DNA from: Algihabitans albus
GTDB lineage: Bacteria > Pseudomonadota > Alphaproteobacteria > Kiloniellales > DSM-21159
NCBI RefSeq assembly: GCF_003572205.1
Contig: NZ_QXNY01000004.1
Span: 558,548 to 622,547, forward strand
DNA: 64,000 nt
Direction of reading: 5' to 3'
Part shown: positions 1 to 8,149 of the stretch, piece after piece
How the letters are laid out: each line of letters begins with the position of its first letter
Position numbering within the stretch: position 1 is the stretch's first letter
Translations under genes and position numbers: made by a program
Notes under the pieces: model-generated
The model's database searches: none
Told to the model about the DNA's origin: nothing
What the model saw: the letters and a program-made list of their open reading frames with translations, nothing else

Positions 1-306
1 GTCTTCAACGTCACGCCGGCCAAGGCCGGTCGTTACTTCCATAAGGTCCAGTGCTTCTGTTTCGAAGAGCAGGAGTTGGCCGAGGGCGAGGCGACCCGTA
101 TGGGCGTCAGCTTCTACGTCGACCCCGAGATCGAGGAAGATCCGGCGACGGCCGACGTCACCACCATTACGCTTTCCTACACCTTCTTTCGCGACCTGGA
201 GGACTGGGAGCGGCAGTTGGAGCAGGAAGAGCAGTTGAGCGACAAGGCGGCACCGGGCTCCGATCCGGCTGCCGCGCCGCAAAGTGCGGCCTTGCCGCGC
301 CAGTAG
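1..306 (+). CDS. ctaG: Cytochrome c oxidase assembly protein Cox11/CtaG (C-terminal part, cut by window edge)
   Basis: Cox11 delivers copper to the CuB site of cytochrome c oxidase subunit I on the periplasmic face of the inner membrane. The reading frame is open from base 1 and begins inside the conserved beta-sandwich domain. The copper-binding motif CFCFEEQ is visible near residues 18-24 of the visible part, followed by a conserved beta-rich stretch (MGVSFYVDPEI) and TLSYTFF. The tail after that is Ala/Pro/Gln-rich and probably disordered. The membrane anchor and start codon lie outside the window. Cox11 directly upstream of COX3 is the usual alphaproteobacterial order, and the 105-base gap fits a shared transcript. 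Confidence 0.95.
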   Translation, partial: VFNVTPAKAGRYFHKVQCFCFEEQELAEGEATRMGVSFYVDPEIEEDPATADVTTITLSYTFFRDLEDWERQLEQEEQLSDKAAPGSDPAAAPQSAALPRQ

Positions 307-411
307 CTGCGCGGGCGGACAAGGTTAGAGCGCGAGCAGACCTGCGGCTGATCCAGCCGCGACGACAGAGCAAGCCGGCCAAAAGCCGGCAGTAAGCCGA
401 GAGGCGGAAGA

Positions 412-1245
412 ATGAGCGATCACGCGAAGCCGAACCATCCCTACCACCTGGTCGATCCCAGCCCCTGGCCGCTGATCGGTGCCCTGTCGGGCGGCGTTCT
501 GGCCGTCGGGCTGGTCCTCTTCATGCACGACATCACGTTCTGGCTCCTGCCGATCGGCTTCATCATGGTGATCATCACCATGATCGGCTGGTGGCGAGAG
601 GTGGTCGACGAGGCGACCTTCCAGAAGGTGCATACGCCTGTCGTGCAGCTCGGCCTGCGGTACGGGATGCTGCTGTTCATCGCCTCCGAGGTGATGTTCT
701 TTGCCGCTTTCTTCTGGGCCTACTTCGATCCGGCTCTCTTCCCCGACGAAGCCAAGCAGGTGGCGCGGACCGAGGCCTTGGGCGGTGTCTGGCCGCCGGA
801 AGGGACCGTCACCTTCAACCCCTTCACCTTGCCCTTCATGAACACCCTGGTGCTGCTGTTGTCGGGCTGCACGGTGACCTGGGCGCACCATGCGCTGCGC
901 GAGGGCGACCGCCGCGGCATGCTGCAGGGCCTAGGTCTCACCGTCGTCCTGGGTCTGCTCTTCACTGGCTTGCAGGCCTACGAGTACAGCCACGCGCCCT
1001 TCGGTTTCGCCGACGACGTCTATACCAGCGCCTTCTTCATGGCGACCGGCTTCCACGGGTTTCACGTGATCGTCGGCACGCTGTTCCTGGCCGTCTGCTG
1101 GTTCCGCGCCTACAAGGGGCACTTCACCAAGGACCATCATTTCGGCTTCGAGGCGGCGGCCTGGTATTGGCACTTCGTCGACGTGGTCTGGCTGTTCCTG
1201 TTCGTCGCCATCTACTGGTGGGGCGCGGGACCCGAGCTGCTTTAG
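412..1245 (+). CDS. ctaE: Cytochrome c oxidase subunit III (COX3)
   Basis: Subunit III of the aa3-type haem-copper oxidase, an integral membrane protein with seven predicted helices and no redox centre, which stabilises the catalytic core and proton uptake. At 277 aa it has the normal bacterial length. Family hallmarks are the N-terminal [13 protein letters not shown], the [15 protein letters not shown] helix (about residues 84-98), [11 protein letters not shown] (about residues 210-220) and the C-terminal [20 protein letters not shown] purine-rich GGAAG precedes the ATG. It sits between Cox11 and the DUF983/SURF1 pair, so the whole 5' end of the window is a cox assembly operon. Confidence 0.97.
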   Translation: MSDHAKPNHPYHLVDPSPWPLIGALSGGVLAVGLVLFMHDITFWLLPIGFIMVIITMIGWWREVVDEATFQKVHTPVVQLGLRYGMLLFIASEVMFFAAFFWAYFDPALFPDEAKQVARTEALGGVWPPEGTVTFNPFTLPFMNTLVLLLSGCTVTWAHHALREGDRRGMLQGLGLTVVLGLLFTGLQAYEYSHAPFGFADDVYTSAFFMATGFHGFHVIVGTLFLAVCWFRAYKGHFTKDHHFGFEAAAWYWHFVDVVWLFLFVAIYWWGAGPELL

Positions 1246-1412
1246 GGCTCCTGCCCCAAGGCCGGCCCGGCCGCTTGCGCGCCTCGGGTTCGCAAGCGGC
1301 AACAGCAGGACCTCCGCGCGCCACGGAAGGCGGGCCGTCCGTTGAGCGTTATAGGGAACTTGCCCTCTTGCGGACAGTTCCGGCTCTTGCGGTAAGGAGC
1401 GGCAGGCCGCCG

Positions 1413-1817
1413 ATGCCAAGCGATCGGGACCCTCGAATCCGTCGTTCGCCACCCCGTCCGGCATCACCCTGGACCGCCGGGCTCTCCTGCAGCTGCCCGC
1501 GCTGCGGTCGCGGTCGGTTGTTCCGCGGTTTCCTGACAGTGGCCGAACGCTGTGCGGTCTGCGGCGAAGACCTGCAGAAGGCCGAGAGCGGCGACGGCCC
1601 GGCGGTTTTCATTATCTTCGCCTTAGGCGCAGTGATCGTGCCGCTGGCCTGGTGGGTCGAGGTGGTCTTCGCTCCACCCTACTGGCTGCATGCCGTGCTT
1701 TGGCCCCTTGCCATCCTGGCTCTGACGCTCGCCCTGTTGCGGCCCTTCAAGGCGACGCTGATCGCCTTGCAGTTTCGCAACAAGGCCAGCGACAGCGGTA
1801 CCATTCACTACGACTGA
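1413..1817 (+). CDS. DUF983 family zinc-ribbon membrane protein
   Basis: A 134-aa protein of the DUF983 family, function not established. It has a cysteine pair CPRCGRGRLFRGF near residues 28-40 and a second pair CAVCGE near residues 48-53, which together look like a zinc ribbon, followed by two hydrophobic helices (VFIIFALGAVIVPLAWWV, and HAVLWPLAILALTLALL). The gene lies between COX3 and SURF1, ending five bases before the SURF1 start. This placement is common in alphaproteobacteria and suggests a role in oxidase biogenesis; that role is inferred from context only. AAGGAG lies 13 bases before the ATG, a rather long spacer. Confidence 0.85.
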   Translation: MPSDRDPRIRRSPPRPASPWTAGLSCSCPRCGRGRLFRGFLTVAERCAVCGEDLQKAESGDGPAVFIIFALGAVIVPLAWWVEVVFAPPYWLHAVLWPLAILALTLALLRPFKATLIALQFRNKASDSGTIHYD

Positions 1818-1822
1818 ACGAG

Positions 1823-2578
1823 ATGTCCGAAGACTCCCAACCCCTGCGCGACGGCCGGCTTCTGTTCCGGCCCAAGCTGCTGCCGAGCCTGCTGACCCTG
1901 CTGATGGTCGCGGTGTTGATCGGCCTGGGTAGCTGGCAGCTCCAGCGCCTGGAGTGGAAGATCGCGCTGCTTGCCGATATGGAGCAGCGCACCGCTGCGG
2001 CGCCGATCACTCTCGGCGAGGCGCTGGCGAGCCCCGGCACGGCGGAATACCGTCCGATCCGTGTCACCGGGCGTTGGCTGCATGACCGCGAAATGCGCTT
2101 GCTGGCGCGGACTTATCGTGGGGAGCCCGGACTGCACATCGTCACGCCCCTCGCCTTGTCCGACGGTCAGCGGCTGCTGGTCGACCGTGGCTGGGTATCG
2201 CTCTCCGCCGAAGATCCGGCTCTGCGCGCGGATGGACAACCCGAGGGCATCGTGACTCTGGTCGGCTTGGCTCGGCTCGGCGGTTGGCAGGGGCGGGACT
2301 TCCTGCGGCCCGAAAACGATCCAGCCGCGAATGCCTGGCTCTGGATGGATCTGCCCGAGATGGCGGAGGCCGCAGGGCTGTCCCAACCGGTCACCCAACT
2401 CTACCTGGCGGCCATTGCCGACCAGCACTCCGGCCGCTACCCGATCGGTGGGCAGACGCGGGTGGAGCTGAAGAACGACCACCTACAGTACGCTATCACC
2501 TGGTTCACGCTGGCTGCCGCTGCCGCCGTGATTTTCGTGCTGTCGCAACGCCGCCGGCGCGATGAGGCGAGCGCCTGA
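1823..2578 (+). CDS. SURF1 family cytochrome c oxidase biogenesis protein
   Basis: SURF1/Shy1 proteins bind haem a and help its insertion into oxidase subunit I. The 251-aa product has the classic layout: a first membrane helix (about residues 17-36) running into GSWQLQRLEWK, a large periplasmic domain containing VTGRWL and LLVDRGWV, and a second helix near the C terminus preceded by HLQYAITWF, which is the SURF1 signature. The ATG at 1823 lies five bases after the upstream stop, consistent with translational coupling. It completes the cox cluster; the following genes are on the other strand. Confidence 0.95.
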   Translation: MSEDSQPLRDGRLLFRPKLLPSLLTLLMVAVLIGLGSWQLQRLEWKIALLADMEQRTAAAPITLGEALASPGTAEYRPIRVTGRWLHDREMRLLARTYRGEPGLHIVTPLALSDGQRLLVDRGWVSLSAEDPALRADGQPEGIVTLVGLARLGGWQGRDFLRPENDPAANAWLWMDLPEMAEAAGLSQPVTQLYLAAIADQHSGRYPIGGQTRVELKNDHLQYAITWFTLAAAAAVIFVLSQRRRRDEASA

Positions 2579-2620
2579 GGGTATCGCCCCGCCGCAGGTC
2601 GGCGTGAATCGCCTTTTGCC

Positions 2621-2965
2621 TCAGTAGGTCGGCATGCCGCTCATGCGGCAGCCACCGGTGGTGTGGGCATCGCGGTAGGTGCACATGTTGCTCACGCTCA
2701 CCACCAGGTAGCCGTCGCAGGACGCAAGCCGGGTCCACGCCTGGTATCCCCGCACGCGACTGCCGGCGCCAGCGCTCGCGTTTCGTGTCGTGGTGACCTC
2801 GATGCTGCGGATGTCGCTCTCGGCCACGCCCATTTCAGCCAGTTTTTCGGTGAAAACGTCCATGCAAGCCGCCGAGACCGGCGTGGCGGCCACGATCAAG
2901 CCGATGAATGCGATTGGCGCCAGGACCGTCCGTGCCATGGCGGCGATACGCCTTGTCTTCAACAT
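2621..2965 (-). CDS. Small exported cysteine-containing protein, unknown function
   Basis: A 114-aa protein that I do not recognise. It opens with positively charged residues and a hydrophobic stretch ending in a plausible signal-peptidase site (TPVSA before ACMDVF), so a mature protein of about 80 aa is likely periplasmic. The mature part has four cysteines (ACMD, ASCDG, NMCTY, GGCRM), which would allow two disulfides. I chose the ATG at 2965 because GGGAG lies eight bases upstream and the signal peptide starts there. It is flanked by SURF1 (convergent) and the Bax-inhibitor gene and seems to be transcribed alone. Confidence 0.6.
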   Translation of the reverse strand: MLKTRRIAAMARTVLAPIAFIGLIVAATPVSAACMDVFTEKLAEMGVAESDIRSIEVTTTRNASAGAGSRVRGYQAWTRLASCDGYLVVSVSNMCTYRDAHTTGGCRMSGMPTY

Positions 2966-3105
2966 CTGCCCGTCTCCCGATAGAAATTTCACCGATTTCC
3001 ACGAATGATAGAATAGCGACAACCGAAGTCAGCGGTGTGATCTTGGTCACGACTCCCGCAGCCCGATGTCATCGATCGCCGATTCAGCGGTCACTCCTGG
3101 AATCG

Positions 3106-3139
3106 AAAAAGGCCCGGGAGGAACGCCTCCCGGGCCTTT
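3106..3139 (-). terminator. Rho-independent terminator after the Bax-inhibitor-1 family gene
   Basis: A perfect 13-bp stem (3108-3120 with 3127-3139) and a 6-base loop. Read on the minus strand, the stem is followed by a run of five T. It starts 27 bases beyond the stop codon of the minus-strand gene ending at 3166. Confidence 0.85.
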
Positions 3140-3165
3140 CCCGTTCAACCGCTTGAGCGTTGGAC

Positions 3166-3900
3166 CTAATCGCCGCGCAGTATGGCCAGAATATTCAGAA
3201 TGTGGATGAACATGACGACGAAGGCGCCGTAGAGCATGAAGGCACCGAAGATCGACTTGCGGGTCTGCACCTCGGCTCCGTCGGCTTCGTAGTACATGTT
3301 CTTGATCATCTGCGTCTCATAGGCGGTCAGGCCGGAGAAGACCAAGACCACACCGATCGAGAGGATCAGCTCGAAGCCGCTCGACTGAAGGAAGAACACG
3401 TTGACCAGCATCGCGATCAACAGACCGATGGTGGCCATCGCGAGGAAGGCGCCCATCGGGCCGAGGTTCTTCTTCGTGGTGTATCCTAGGAGGCTCATGC
3501 CCGCGAAGGTGCCGGCCGTGATGAAGAAGGCCTGCGGGATCAGCATCGGGTCGACGGCCAGGTAGGCGTAGAACATCGGACCGAGCAAGGCGCCCCAGAG
3601 CGCGGCATAGGCCCAGAAACAGGCCTGCGCGGCGGCGACCGATTTGGTCATCATGACCTTAGGCGCGAACCAGCCGAGACCCAGGATGCCGATGAAGAGC
3701 ACCCAGAACAGACCGCCGGACAGCGCCTGAACCATGGCCGGGTTCATCGCGACCATCATGGCGATGGCGCCCGTGAAGGCAACGCCGAGGGACATGTAGT
3801 TGTAAACACGCAGCATATAGCTGCGCAGACCCTCATCGATCTGCGCTACTTCAGCCTGGTTGCGCGTCATATAGCGACGATCAGGGCTTGCCATCTGCAT
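3166..3900 (-). CDS. Bax inhibitor-1/YccA family membrane protein
   Basis: A 244-aa polytopic protein of the BI-1/YccA (TMBIM) family. In E. coli YccA modulates FtsH proteolysis, and some bacterial members act as pH-sensitive calcium leak channels; which role applies here is unknown. Seven hydrophobic segments are visible, with the family signature GLTAYETQMIKNMYY near residue 200 and a GAFMLYGAFVVMFIHILNIL C-terminal helix. Two start codons two residues apart (3900 and 3894) share one GGAGAG ribosome site; I list the outer one. It is a single-gene unit ending in a strong terminator at 3106-3139. Confidence 0.92.
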   Translation of the reverse strand: MQMASPDRRYMTRNQAEVAQIDEGLRSYMLRVYNYMSLGVAFTGAIAMMVAMNPAMVQALSGGLFWVLFIGILGLGWFAPKVMMTKSVAAAQACFWAYAALWGALLGPMFYAYLAVDPMLIPQAFFITAGTFAGMSLLGYTTKKNLGPMGAFLAMATIGLLIAMLVNVFFLQSSGFELILSIGVVLVFSGLTAYETQMIKNMYYEADGAEVQTRKSIFGAFMLYGAFVVMFIHILNILAILRGD

Positions 3901-3947
3901 TTCTCTCCAGATCACGTGGCTTGACGTATATCGCCCATACATATTGG

Positions 3948-3975
3948 GAATCGGGACGTGCGAATCAACCGATTC
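3948..3975. repeat. Inverted repeat upstream of the Bax-inhibitor gene
   Basis: GAATCGG at 3948-3954 is repeated in reverse complement at 3969-3975 with 14 bases between the arms. It lies about 48 bases upstream of the BI-1 start codon at 3900, and past the end of the ABC permease gene at 4019. It could be an operator or a weak hairpin terminator; no T run follows it. Confidence 0.35.
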
Positions 3976-4018
3976 TCGCATGAACTCTGCGAAAATCCCC
4001 CGATATTTGACGCGGAGT

Positions 4019-6592
4019 CTACTCGTTCCGCAACAGTGGGGCGGCCTTGACCGAAAGCGCCCGGAAGGTTCCGGCGAAGCCGAACAGCAGCGTCACGCCA
4101 ACCGCCAAGGCCATGGTGACAGCGACCGAAAGCGGCAGGAACCCGAACTCCAGCTCCATCACTTGGGTAACGATCACCCAGCCGGCGATCGTTCCGATCA
4201 CGGCTGCGATGACTGCCGTGACGAGACCCATCAGGCCATACTCCAGCAGGAAGGCCTTTCCGATCGTGCTTCGGGTCGCACCCAGCACTTTCAACACGAC
4301 AGAATCGTAGATTCGTCGATGGTGTCCTGCCGCCACCGCGCCGGCCAGAACAAGCACGCCGGCCAAGACCGTGACGCTGGCGGTGGCACTGACGGCGGTC
4401 GCGATGTCGCGCAGGGTCTCGGCGAAACCGGCCAATGCTTCCTTGACCCGGATCGCCGAAACGTTCGGGAAGGCGTCGGTGACGGCCCGCTCAAGCGCCG
4501 ACTCCTGAGCCGCGTCCAGATGCACCGTGGCGATCGAGGTCTGCGGGGCGGCCTCCAACAGGCCGGGCGAGAAGATCATCACGAAGTTGATGGTCAGCTC
4601 CGACCAGTCGATGGTGCGCACGTTGGCAATCTCGACTTCGACGTCGCGGCCCAGGATGTTGATGGTCAGACGGTCGCCGAGCTGCAGGCCGAGCGCTTCC
4701 TGGATGTCCTCGTAGAGCGAGACCAGCGGCGGCCCATCGTAGTCGGCCGGCCACCATTCGCCCTGGATCACCGTTTCGCGCGCCGGCTGCTCGCGTGCCC
4801 AGGTCAGGCCTCGGTCGCCCTGGAAGACCCAGCGGATATCCTCCGGCAGCTCCATGTCCTCCGGTCGCTGGCCGTTGACGCCGACGATGCGCCCGCGCAG
4901 CATCGGCACGGATTCCACTTCTTCCACGCCGTCGAACCCGCGCACCAATTCCTTGAAAGGTTCGATCTGCTCCGGCTGGATATCGATGAAGTAGAAGCCG
5001 GGCGCTTCCTCCGGCATCTCCTCGACGACCTGGCTCCGCAAGTTGCCTTCCACCAGGGCGATGGCGACCAGCACCGTCAGGCCGAGGCCCAGCGACATCA
5101 CCACGTTGCTGGTCGGGGCGCCGGGGCGATGCAGGTTGGCGATCGCCAGCCTGAGGCCCGGGTAGCGCACGCGCGGCAGGCGCCTGGCCAACCAGATCAC
5201 GCCCAGCGCGGCCAGGCGGAAGGCGATCAGGGCACCGACGGCGCCGACCACGAAGCCCGCCGCGAAGCGCCGTTCGTCGGACCCGAGGATCGCCAGGGCT
5301 GCCAGAGCCGCCGACGCCACCGCCAGAGTGGCGAGGGCCCACGTCGGCGGCAGAGCGCTGGCGCGCTGGATCATGTCCCGGAACAGGCTGCCGGCAGGGA
5401 TCTGCTGCGCGCGGGCCAAGGGCCAGAGCGAGAAGACCAGCGTGGTCAGCACGCCGAAGGCGGCGGCTTCGATCAAGGGGGCCGCATAGACGCCGCCGGC
5501 GAAATCGAAGCCCATCCGCGCCTCCAGAAGCGGCGCGGCGGCCAGCGGCACGGCGGCACCCAGTGCCAGTCCGGCGAGGATTCCCAGGCACGCCAGGGCC
5601 AGAACCTGGAGCAGATAGGTCTGAAAGATCAGGAACGCGGGCGCGCCGAGACACTTCAGCGTCGCGATGGTGGCGCGTTTTTCGTCCAAGAAGGCGCGGA
5701 CCGCATTGGCGATGCCGACACCGCCGACCAGCAAGGCAGTCAGCCCGACCAGGGTCATGAAAAGCGCCACGCGCTCTACCGAGTCGGCGAGACCGGGTGC
5801 CGCGTTCTGCAGGTCGCGGACCCGCCAGCCTGCGCCCGGCAGCTCGTCGCCCAGGCGTTGGCGCCACTCGGGCAAACTCTCGCCGGCCGGCAGATCGAGC
5901 CTGTAATGGTAGTAGATCAGGGCGCCGGGCTGTTCCAAGCCGGTCTCGGCCAAGGAATCGAGCGCGACCATGGCGCGCGGCCCGAGCGTGAAGGCGCGGG
6001 CGGCCCGGTCCGGCTCCCGCGCAACCGTTCCGCGGATCTCGTACTCGACCTCGCCGATGCCGATCCGGTCGCCGATCTCGCGGTCGAGGCGGAACAACAG
6101 CCCTTCGTCGACCAGTACGCCCCAGACGCCGTCGCGCCGCTCCAGGGCGGCTTCCAGAGCAATACCTTCGTTGTTGGTCGCTTCGCCGTAGAGCGGGTAA
6201 AGACCGTCAACGCCCTTCAGCTCGACAAGGCGGCGCGTGTCCGGTGCCTCGACATTGCGGGCCATACCGCGCATTTCGGCGGTTCGCGACAGCCGTTCGG
6301 AGTTGTCCTGCAGCCAGGCGACTTCCAAATCGGTCGCCTTTCGGTGGATCAATCGCAGTTCCACCTCACCGCCCAAGAGCGCGCGGCCATTCTGGGCCAG
6401 ACCGTCGAGCATGGCCGACGACAGCGAGCCGACACCGGCGATGGCGGCGACGCCCAGCAGCAAACAGGCCAGAAAAATGCGAAACCCCTTGAGGCCGCCA
6501 CGCAGTTCGCGCCGCGCCAGACGAAGGGCGAGCGGACCGTTGGGACTTGCGCGTCGCGCGCCGCGCGACGCGGGAAGGATCGCTTCGGCCAT
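4019..6592 (-). CDS. FtsX-family ABC transporter permease (YbbP-like)
   Basis: An 857-aa inner-membrane permease of the MacB/FtsX superfamily, in the large two-domain YbbP form with about ten membrane helices. The N-terminal anchor (FLACLLLGVAAIAGVGSLSSAM, about residues 39-60) is followed by a periplasmic domain beginning LLGGEVELRLIHR. There is then a first FtsX helix set around residues 250-400, a second periplasmic domain, and a second helix set ending AAPLLRNE. Its ATPase is encoded 7 bases upstream on the same strand. YbbA/YbbP pairs next to a TesA-like esterase are a widely conserved arrangement. Substrate is unknown; lipid or lipoprotein traffic is a reasonable guess. Confidence 0.92.
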   Translation of the reverse strand: MAEAILPASRGARRASPNGPLALRLARRELRGGLKGFRIFLACLLLGVAAIAGVGSLSSAMLDGLAQNGRALLGGEVELRLIHRKATDLEVAWLQDNSERLSRTAEMRGMARNVEAPDTRRLVELKGVDGLYPLYGEATNNEGIALEAALERRDGVWGVLVDEGLLFRLDREIGDRIGIGEVEYEIRGTVAREPDRAARAFTLGPRAMVALDSLAETGLEQPGALIYYHYRLDLPAGESLPEWRQRLGDELPGAGWRVRDLQNAAPGLADSVERVALFMTLVGLTALLVGGVGIANAVRAFLDEKRATIATLKCLGAPAFLIFQTYLLQVLALACLGILAGLALGAAVPLAAAPLLEARMGFDFAGGVYAAPLIEAAAFGVLTTLVFSLWPLARAQQIPAGSLFRDMIQRASALPPTWALATLAVASAALAALAILGSDERRFAAGFVVGAVGALIAFRLAALGVIWLARRLPRVRYPGLRLAIANLHRPGAPTSNVVMSLGLGLTVLVAIALVEGNLRSQVVEEMPEEAPGFYFIDIQPEQIEPFKELVRGFDGVEEVESVPMLRGRIVGVNGQRPEDMELPEDIRWVFQGDRGLTWAREQPARETVIQGEWWPADYDGPPLVSLYEDIQEALGLQLGDRLTINILGRDVEVEIANVRTIDWSELTINFVMIFSPGLLEAAPQTSIATVHLDAAQESALERAVTDAFPNVSAIRVKEALAGFAETLRDIATAVSATASVTVLAGVLVLAGAVAAGHHRRIYDSVVLKVLGATRSTIGKAFLLEYGLMGLVTAVIAAVIGTIAGWVIVTQVMELEFGFLPLSVAVTMALAVGVTLLFGFAGTFRALSVKAAPLLRNE

Positions 6593-6599
6593 ATTCGCC

Positions 6600-7331
6600 T
6601 CAGGCTCCTGTTGCCAACTGGGGTTCCGGAGGCTCGCCGGCCGCCGCCGAGATCGTGCCGTCGTCGACGATCTGTCCGTCGGCCAGGCGCACCGTGCGAC
6701 TGCAGCGTTGCGCGAGCGAGGGGTCGTGGGTGATGAGCACCAGGGTCGTGCCCTGGTGCGTGACGAGATCGAACAACAGTTCGATGACCTTCTCGCCGGT
6801 ATTGCCGTCCAGGTTGCCGGTCGGTTCGTCGGCCAGGAGCAAACGCGGCTGTACCGCGAAGGCGCGGGCGAGAGCTACGCGCTGCTGTTCGCCACCGGAC
6901 AGTTGGCCGGGGTAGTGGGTGAGGCGGTGGTCGAGGCCGACTTGCTGGAGCGTCTCGGCCGCTTGCTCGAAGGCGTCGCGCCGTCCCGCAAGTTCCAGCG
7001 GTACGGCCACGTTCTCCAGGGCCGACATGGTCGGGATCAAGTGGAAGTCCTGAAAGACGATTCCGATCCGCTCGCCGCGAAAACGCGCCAAGGCGTCCTC
7101 ATCCAGACCGCCGAGGTCCGTCCCGTCGATCCCGACGGTCCCGGAGGTGGCGCGCTCCAGGCCTGCCATGACCATCATCATCGAAGACTTGCCCGAACCC
7201 GACGGGCCCACGACCGAGACCGTTTCGCCGCGCCTCACATCGAGCTCGATCCGGCGCAGCACCTCGACCGGTCCCGCTTCGTTGCTGTAAGTCAGGACGA
7301 GATCGTTCAAACGGATCATCGGCTCGGTCAT
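6600..7331 (-). CDS. ABC transporter ATP-binding protein (YbbA/LolD-like)
   Basis: A 243-aa cytoplasmic ATPase of the MacB/LolD family that would drive the FtsX-type permease encoded just downstream. Walker A is GPSGSGKSS at about residues 42-50, the Q-loop lies in GIVFQDFHLI, the signature is LSGGEQQRVALARA, Walker B is LLLADEPTGNLD and the H-loop is VLITHDPSLA. AGGAG lies 5 bases before the ATG. It is divergent from the esterase gene at 7508, matching the E. coli tesA-ybbA-ybbP layout. Confidence 0.95.
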   Translation of the reverse strand: MTEPMIRLNDLVLTYSNEAGPVEVLRRIELDVRRGETVSVVGPSGSGKSSMMMVMAGLERATSGTVGIDGTDLGGLDEDALARFRGERIGIVFQDFHLIPTMSALENVAVPLELAGRRDAFEQAAETLQQVGLDHRLTHYPGQLSGGEQQRVALARAFAVQPRLLLADEPTGNLDGNTGEKVIELLFDLVTHQGTTLVLITHDPSLAQRCSRTVRLADGQIVDDGTISAAAGEPPEPQLATGA

Positions 7332-7373
7332 GGAGTCTCCTTGGCGGGCCGGCTCAGGCGAAGTTAAGGCAAG

Positions 7374-7393
7374 GGATATGGGCGGATATGGGC
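7374..7393. repeat. 10-bp tandem duplication in the ybbA/esterase divergent promoter region
   Basis: The decamer GGATATGGGC occurs twice in direct succession (7374-7383 and 7384-7393), followed by a further GG. It lies in the 176-base spacer between two divergently transcribed genes. It could be a duplicated protein-binding site or chance slippage. Confidence 0.5.
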
Positions 7394-7507
7394 GGTTGTC
7401 GCTGGATTGGAAGTCACAGATGACTCTACGTAAGCGGGACCCAGGCCGATCAGTCGGCCGAAAGGTCGCTTGATCGTCGGCGCGGGACGCTTAACTCTTG
7501 GGGCGCT

Positions 7508-8149
7508 ATGCGCATTCTCGCTCCCCTACTGCTGGCTCTCGCCTTCGCCGTCCCGGCCCAGGCGGAGCCTCTCAAGATCATGGCCTTCGGCGACTCGCTG
7601 GTTCACGGCTACGGCCTGCCCGCCGGCGAACCCTTTCCGGCGCAGCTGGAAGCGCGTTTGCAGGACGAAGGCTACGGCGAGGTCACCGTGCTCAACGCCG
7701 GCAACTCGGGTGACACCACCGCAGCCGGACTGGCCCGGATCGGCTGGGCCCTGGCCGACGATCCCGATGCGGTGATCGTCGTGTTGGGCGCCAACGACGG
7801 TTTGCGCGGGATCGAGCCCGCCAACACGATGCAGAATCTCGATGGGCTGCTGGAGGAGTTGGAGCGCGCCGGTATTCCCGTGCTGCTCGCCGGTATGCTG
7901 GCGCCGCGCAATCTCGGCAGCGACTACGCCGAGGCCTTCGACGCCGTGTTTCCGAACCTGCAAGCGAAATACGACCCGATTTACTATCCCTTCTTTCTCG
8001 AGGGCGTTGCGACCGTGCCGGAGCTCAACCAGGCGGACGGCATCCATCCGAACGCCGAGGGTGTTGCGACGATCGTCGAGAACATCTTCCCCAAGGTCGA
8101 AGAGCTGATCTTGCGAGTCCGCGAGCGGAGCGCGGCGGCCGAGGGATGA
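7508..8149 (+). CDS. tesA: Periplasmic SGNH/GDSL arylesterase-thioesterase (TesA-like)
   Basis: A 213-aa SGNH hydrolase of the TesA/arylesterase type, cleaving acyl-CoA thioesters, aryl esters or lysophospholipids. A signal peptide covers about residues 1-19 with cleavage after AQA. Block I FGDSLVHGYG carries the nucleophile Ser30, NAGNSGDTT holds the oxyanion glycine, GAND holds Asn96, and DGIHPN holds the Asp177/His180 pair, so the active site is complete. Length matches the family. It is divergent from the YbbA gene, and its stop overlaps the next start by ATGA, so it is translationally coupled to the FIST gene. Confidence 0.94.
   Translation: MRILAPLLLALAFAVPAQAEPLKIMAFGDSLVHGYGLPAGEPFPAQLEARLQDEGYGEVTVLNAGNSGDTTAAGLARIGWALADDPDAVIVVLGANDGLRGIEPANTMQNLDGLLEELERAGIPVLLAGMLAPRNLGSDYAEAFDAVFPNLQAKYDPIYYPFFLEGVATVPELNQADGIHPNAEGVATIVENIFPKVEELILRVRERSAAAEG

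Noticed and set aside
3944-6733. A 929-codon plus-strand open frame opposite the ABC permease and its ATPase
   Set aside because: It is antisense to two well-supported genes, has no domain, and its low-complexity, His/Arg/Gln-rich sequence is typical of the opposite strand of GC-rich coding DNA.
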